The position numbers were made by a program, and so were the translations under genes. The notes under the pieces are model-generated. The model ran no database searches. It was not told the origin of the DNA and saw only the letters and a program-made list of their open reading frames with translations. From Gammaproteobacteria bacterium (GTDB lineage: Bacteria > Pseudomonadota > Gammaproteobacteria > Pseudomonadales > Halieaceae), in the NCBI GenBank assembly GCA_029859085.1, contig JAOUDU010000144.1, positions 1 to 6,857 on the forward strand: 6,857 nucleotides of DNA, read 5' to 3'. Positions 4,593 to 6,857 of this stretch are shown in pieces; within the stretch, counting starts at the first letter, position 1, and every line of letters starts with the position of its first letter.

Positions 4593-6738
4593 GCCGGGCC
4601 GACGCAGGATATTCGCAGCAAGCCTGTGCGTGTTCGCGCTCAGTCATGCCCCGGCCCCACCGGCCCAGCCTGACAATCTCATGGCGGTGGAGCGGTGGCA
4701 GCTGAACTATACGTATACAGCGCAAGGCTCCGGGAAGACGAGTGAAGGTGAGTGGTTTTACCAGGAGTCGGCCAGTGGCAATGTGCTGCTGGCCCGAAAG
4801 CAGGCCGATGACCAGGATGACTATTGGGGTGCGGAACGTTCGGACATCATGGTCACAGTCAGGGCTGCCGGAACAGAATCCGGGGAATGTGAGTTTAAGG
4901 ACACCTGGGACTATGCGGGTCCCGCCCGGGAAAATGATCGCAAGGAAGCCCTCTACGTTCTCCCCGAGGGTCTCAGCTTTGATATGGGCAACAGGGTAGT
5001 CGAGGCGAGATACACCCAGGAGATGCACTGCACGGGCGGCTACTCGGAAAAAAAGGAAGGGGTGGTTCCCGTGGATTGGGCTACCATCTGGACCGATCGG
5101 ATTCCCTATCCGACGAAAGGCCTGGTCATGACGGGAACGCTCAGGGGTGACAAGAGCCCCGGGGCATTCTCTGGCGCGCTCCTTGCCGCCAACCAGGTGA
5201 CCTCCTTGCTCCACTACACACTCATCCCGGCGGGCATGGAACACCTGCGCCTCGAAATCACCCCTTCGGGTAAATATGCTAATTGGCGCCCGACTACTGC
5301 CGATGGCGGCGGCGATGGCGAACCCGTGGAATTCACCGCCACGCTCAAGACCGAAGATGGCGACGTTCCCGAACAGCGCATTGAACGGCTGGAATGGGAG
5401 TTGGTGGATACTTCGGAAGAGCCGGGTATCACCATCAACTGGCCGCAAGAGCCGACTGCCAATGAGCCGGATATTTACTTCAGGGAAACTCCCGTCACCA
5501 CTCCGGGCGTGGCGCGGACCCAGGAAGGCGACCAGGGACAGAAGGTCATTGTCACCTTTACGGACGGCGGCACACTGAGCGACACGATCACGGTCCACCC
5601 GGGCGACTGGGGCGGGTGGAGCACGCTGCGCGTAGTCGCGGAACTGGACGATGGTCAACGACTCGTAGGCCGCCTGGCCGGCGCCATGGAAGACGGTGTG
5701 CGCCTGCCGGACCGCGACCTGGGCCGCTTCATCGCCCGTTCCTGGCTGGAACAGCATGGCATCAGCGACGCTGACCGTTCCGACCTGGACGACCAGCCAG
5801 AGGGCGATTCCCATCCGGGTGACGGGCTGACGCTGTACGAGGAGTACCGCGGCTTCCATGTCGATGGCAAGCGGGTCGAGGGCGATCCCAAACGCAAGGA
5901 ACTGTTCGTCGTCAACGAGGGTGAAACGCCCGGTTCGGCCGGTTCGGCATCCGGCAGCTCCGGGATTGCGCACTTCCAGCGGATCACGGGCCTGCGGGTG
6001 CACGGCACCCTCAAGCGCGAGGAAATGGACGCGAACCGGGTGGTGAACCACAACTTCAGTACCAGTCCCCGGCTCGGGCCGCAACATGCTGTTTTGATCA
6101 AAGTCGAGAAAAATCGCGTGGGGGCGGCCGAAGCCGTCAGCGCGAGCGAACGACCGTCAACCCCGGGCGGCATCGACTACATCGCGCTGCCGGCTTCGTT
6201 CCCGTGGCGTGCCACCACTTCGCCCTCTGTCAGTTACGACACCATCACGGTGGCGCATGAACTGCTGCATGCTGTAAACGTCTACCACCACGGTGAGTCC
6301 GACGAGGTGGTGTTCTGGTCGCGCGACGCCGACGGTCGGCTCTGGGAGCAGCAAACGGCCAGGCAGGGTGACCAGGACGTGCCGGTCGGACCCCGGTCCG
6401 AGATCAGGTCCTTGCTCGAAGATGGCCGTGACGTGACCGCCCAGACCCGGGTTGGCTTCCGCAACCTCGGCAAACAGAACGGCCAGCACTCGGGGGCCGA
6501 AAACTGCATCATGCGCTACGACATCGCAGACTCCTACGTATCCATCCACAACCCCAGCCACCGCTACGTTGGAATCAAGGAAATCCAGGGTGCCGGTCTG
6601 GACAGCAGCGCCCAGGGCCAGGACGTCAACCTGCTTACGAGGCTGCCGCAACCGCGCTACGGTTCCGCCGCCGATGGGCGAGGCAACTGCCGGGCCCAGA
6701 TACTGGTCAACGATATGGTCGGACCGACCCCGCGATGA
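4585..6738 (+). CDS. Secreted multidomain zinc metalloprotease, metzincin-like
   Basis: The 717-residue product has an export signal at about 1-27 (Arg6-Arg8, then IFAASLCVFAL); R7-R8-x-F10 also permits a Tat signal. Residues about 32-230 form a beta-rich domain with Cys102 and Cys149, of unknown type. Residues about 240-345 look Ig-like, ending in TITVHPGDWGGWSTLRV. Residues about 400-422 carry an acidic GDGLTLYEEYRGF segment resembling calcium-binding linkers of secreted proteins. The C-terminal domain has HELLHAVNVYH at 558-568: zinc ligands His558, His562 and His568, and catalytic Glu559. A Met-turn-like CIMRY at 641-645 follows 75 residues after the third His. The metzincin Gly is replaced by Asn565. 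It probably cleaves proteins outside the cytoplasm. GTG at 4585 is the only start that keeps the signal; it has no ribosome site, so translation may depend on the leader ORF. ATG at 4681 would remove the signal. The TGA overlaps an ATG (ATGA) leading to the lipoprotein frame. Confidence 0.85.
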   Translation: MHEPGRRRIFAASLCVFALSHAPAPPAQPDNLMAVERWQLNYTYTAQGSGKTSEGEWFYQESASGNVLLARKQADDQDDYWGAERSDIMVTVRAAGTESGECEFKDTWDYAGPARENDRKEALYVLPEGLSFDMGNRVVEARYTQEMHCTGGYSEKKEGVVPVDWATIWTDRIPYPTKGLVMTGTLRGDKSPGAFSGALLAANQVTSLLHYTLIPAGMEHLRLEITPSGKYANWRPTTADGGGDGEPVEFTATLKTEDGDVPEQRIERLEWELVDTSEEPGITINWPQEPTANEPDIYFRETPVTTPGVARTQEGDQGQKVIVTFTDGGTLSDTITVHPGDWGGWSTLRVVAELDDGQRLVGRLAGAMEDGVRLPDRDLGRFIARSWLEQHGISDADRSDLDDQPEGDSHPGDGLTLYEEYRGFHVDGKRVEGDPKRKELFVVNEGETPGSAGSASGSSGIAHFQRITGLRVHGTLKREEMDANRVVNHNFSTSPRLGPQHAVLIKVEKNRVGAAEAVSASERPSTPGGIDYIALPASFPWRATTSPSVSYDTITVAHELLHAVNVYHHGESDEVVFWSRDADGRLWEQQTARQGDQDVPVGPRSEIRSLLEDGRDVTAQTRVGFRNLGKQNGQHSGAENCIMRYDIADSYVSIHNPSHRYVGIKEIQGAGLDSSAQGQDVNLLTRLPQPRYGSAADGRGNCRAQILVNDMVGPTPR

Positions 6739-6744
6739 AGTCAC

Positions 6745-6749
6745 AGGAG
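6745..6749 (+). promoter_or_regulatory. Ribosome site deciding the lipoprotein start
   Basis: AGGAG lies 9 bases before ATG at 6759. This favours 6759 over the in-frame ATG at 6735, which overlaps the protease stop as ATGA but has no ribosome site of its own. Confidence 0.55.
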
Positions 6750-6758
6750 ACTGCGTGC

Positions 6759-6857
6759 ATGCTGCAACGTCCTCCGGCCCTGCTGTGGCCAACCCTGCTG
6801 GCCCTGCTGGTGCTGGCAGCCTGCGGCGGTGACCAGGAAGCGGGAACCGGCACGAAC
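6759..6857 (+). CDS. Lipoprotein N-terminus, 3' end outside window
   Basis: The 33 visible codons encode a lipoprotein signal peptide: a short basic start (MLQR), a Leu-rich hydrophobic core (LLWPTLLALLVL), and the lipobox LAAC with Cys22 as the lipidated residue after signal peptidase II cleavage. The mature N-terminus is GGDQEAGTGTN, a flexible linker. Asp is not at position +2, so by the E. coli rule it would be sorted to the outer membrane. It runs off the right edge, so the functional domain is unseen. The same frame is open back to ATG 6735, overlapping the protease stop; either start makes the two genes co-transcribed and probably coupled. The lipoprotein may anchor, inhibit or assist the protease, but that is inferred from position alone. 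Confidence 0.8.
   Translation, partial: MLQRPPALLWPTLLALLVLAACGGDQEAGTGTN

Noticed and set aside
4483..6087. 534-codon open frame on the minus strand antisense to the protease gene
   Set aside because: It mirrors the codon pattern of the GC-rich sense gene, has no recognisable domain or ribosome site, and the sense strand has clear signal, zinc and Met-turn motifs.
6157..6792. 211-codon minus-strand open frame across the protease/lipoprotein junction
   Set aside because: Antisense shadow of two well-supported plus-strand genes; low-complexity Val/Gly/Ala composition and no known fold.

Overview
The window looks like chromosomal DNA from a moderately GC-rich Gram-negative bacterium, most likely a proteobacterium and possibly an environmental gammaproteobacterium. 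The evidence is Shine-Dalgarno-led genes, a lipobox lipoprotein, Sec-type signal peptides, and enzyme types common in lipid-degrading proteobacteria. There are no RNA genes, insertion sequences, CRISPR arrays or phage genes that I can see. Taxonomy is inference only.

Left block, 1-1773, all on the minus strand and read right to left: a metallo-beta-lactamase-fold hydrolase (1773-1066), the remains of a PaaI-type hotdog thioesterase scattered over three reading frames (about 1034-719), and the first 189 codons of a short-chain dehydrogenase/reductase (567 to the left edge). Order and spacing suggest a small catabolic operon, plausibly acting on lipid-, steroid- or acyl-CoA-type substrates, whose thioesterase has decayed. 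A sequencing or assembly error at two points is the alternative.

Middle, 1774-2877: an intergenic region of about 315 bp, a small divergent four-helix membrane protein (2089-2466), and a second gap of about 410 bp carrying a candidate promoter and a perfect 8-bp hairpin in the leader of the next gene.

Right block, 2878-6857, plus strand: a secreted seven-repeat PQQ-type beta-propeller (2878-4344), a 20-bp perfect palindrome upstream of the next unit, a 16-codon leader ORF, a 717-residue secreted multidomain metalloprotease with a metzincin-like zinc site and Met-turn, and the start of a lipoprotein gene reached after an ATGA junction. All three main products carry export signals, so this half is devoted to the cell envelope or exterior. 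The most interesting part is 4467-6857: palindrome, leader ORF overlapping an SD-less GTG start, protease, then lipoprotein. It could be a compact, self-contained protease/lipoprotein unit whose target and regulation I cannot assign.
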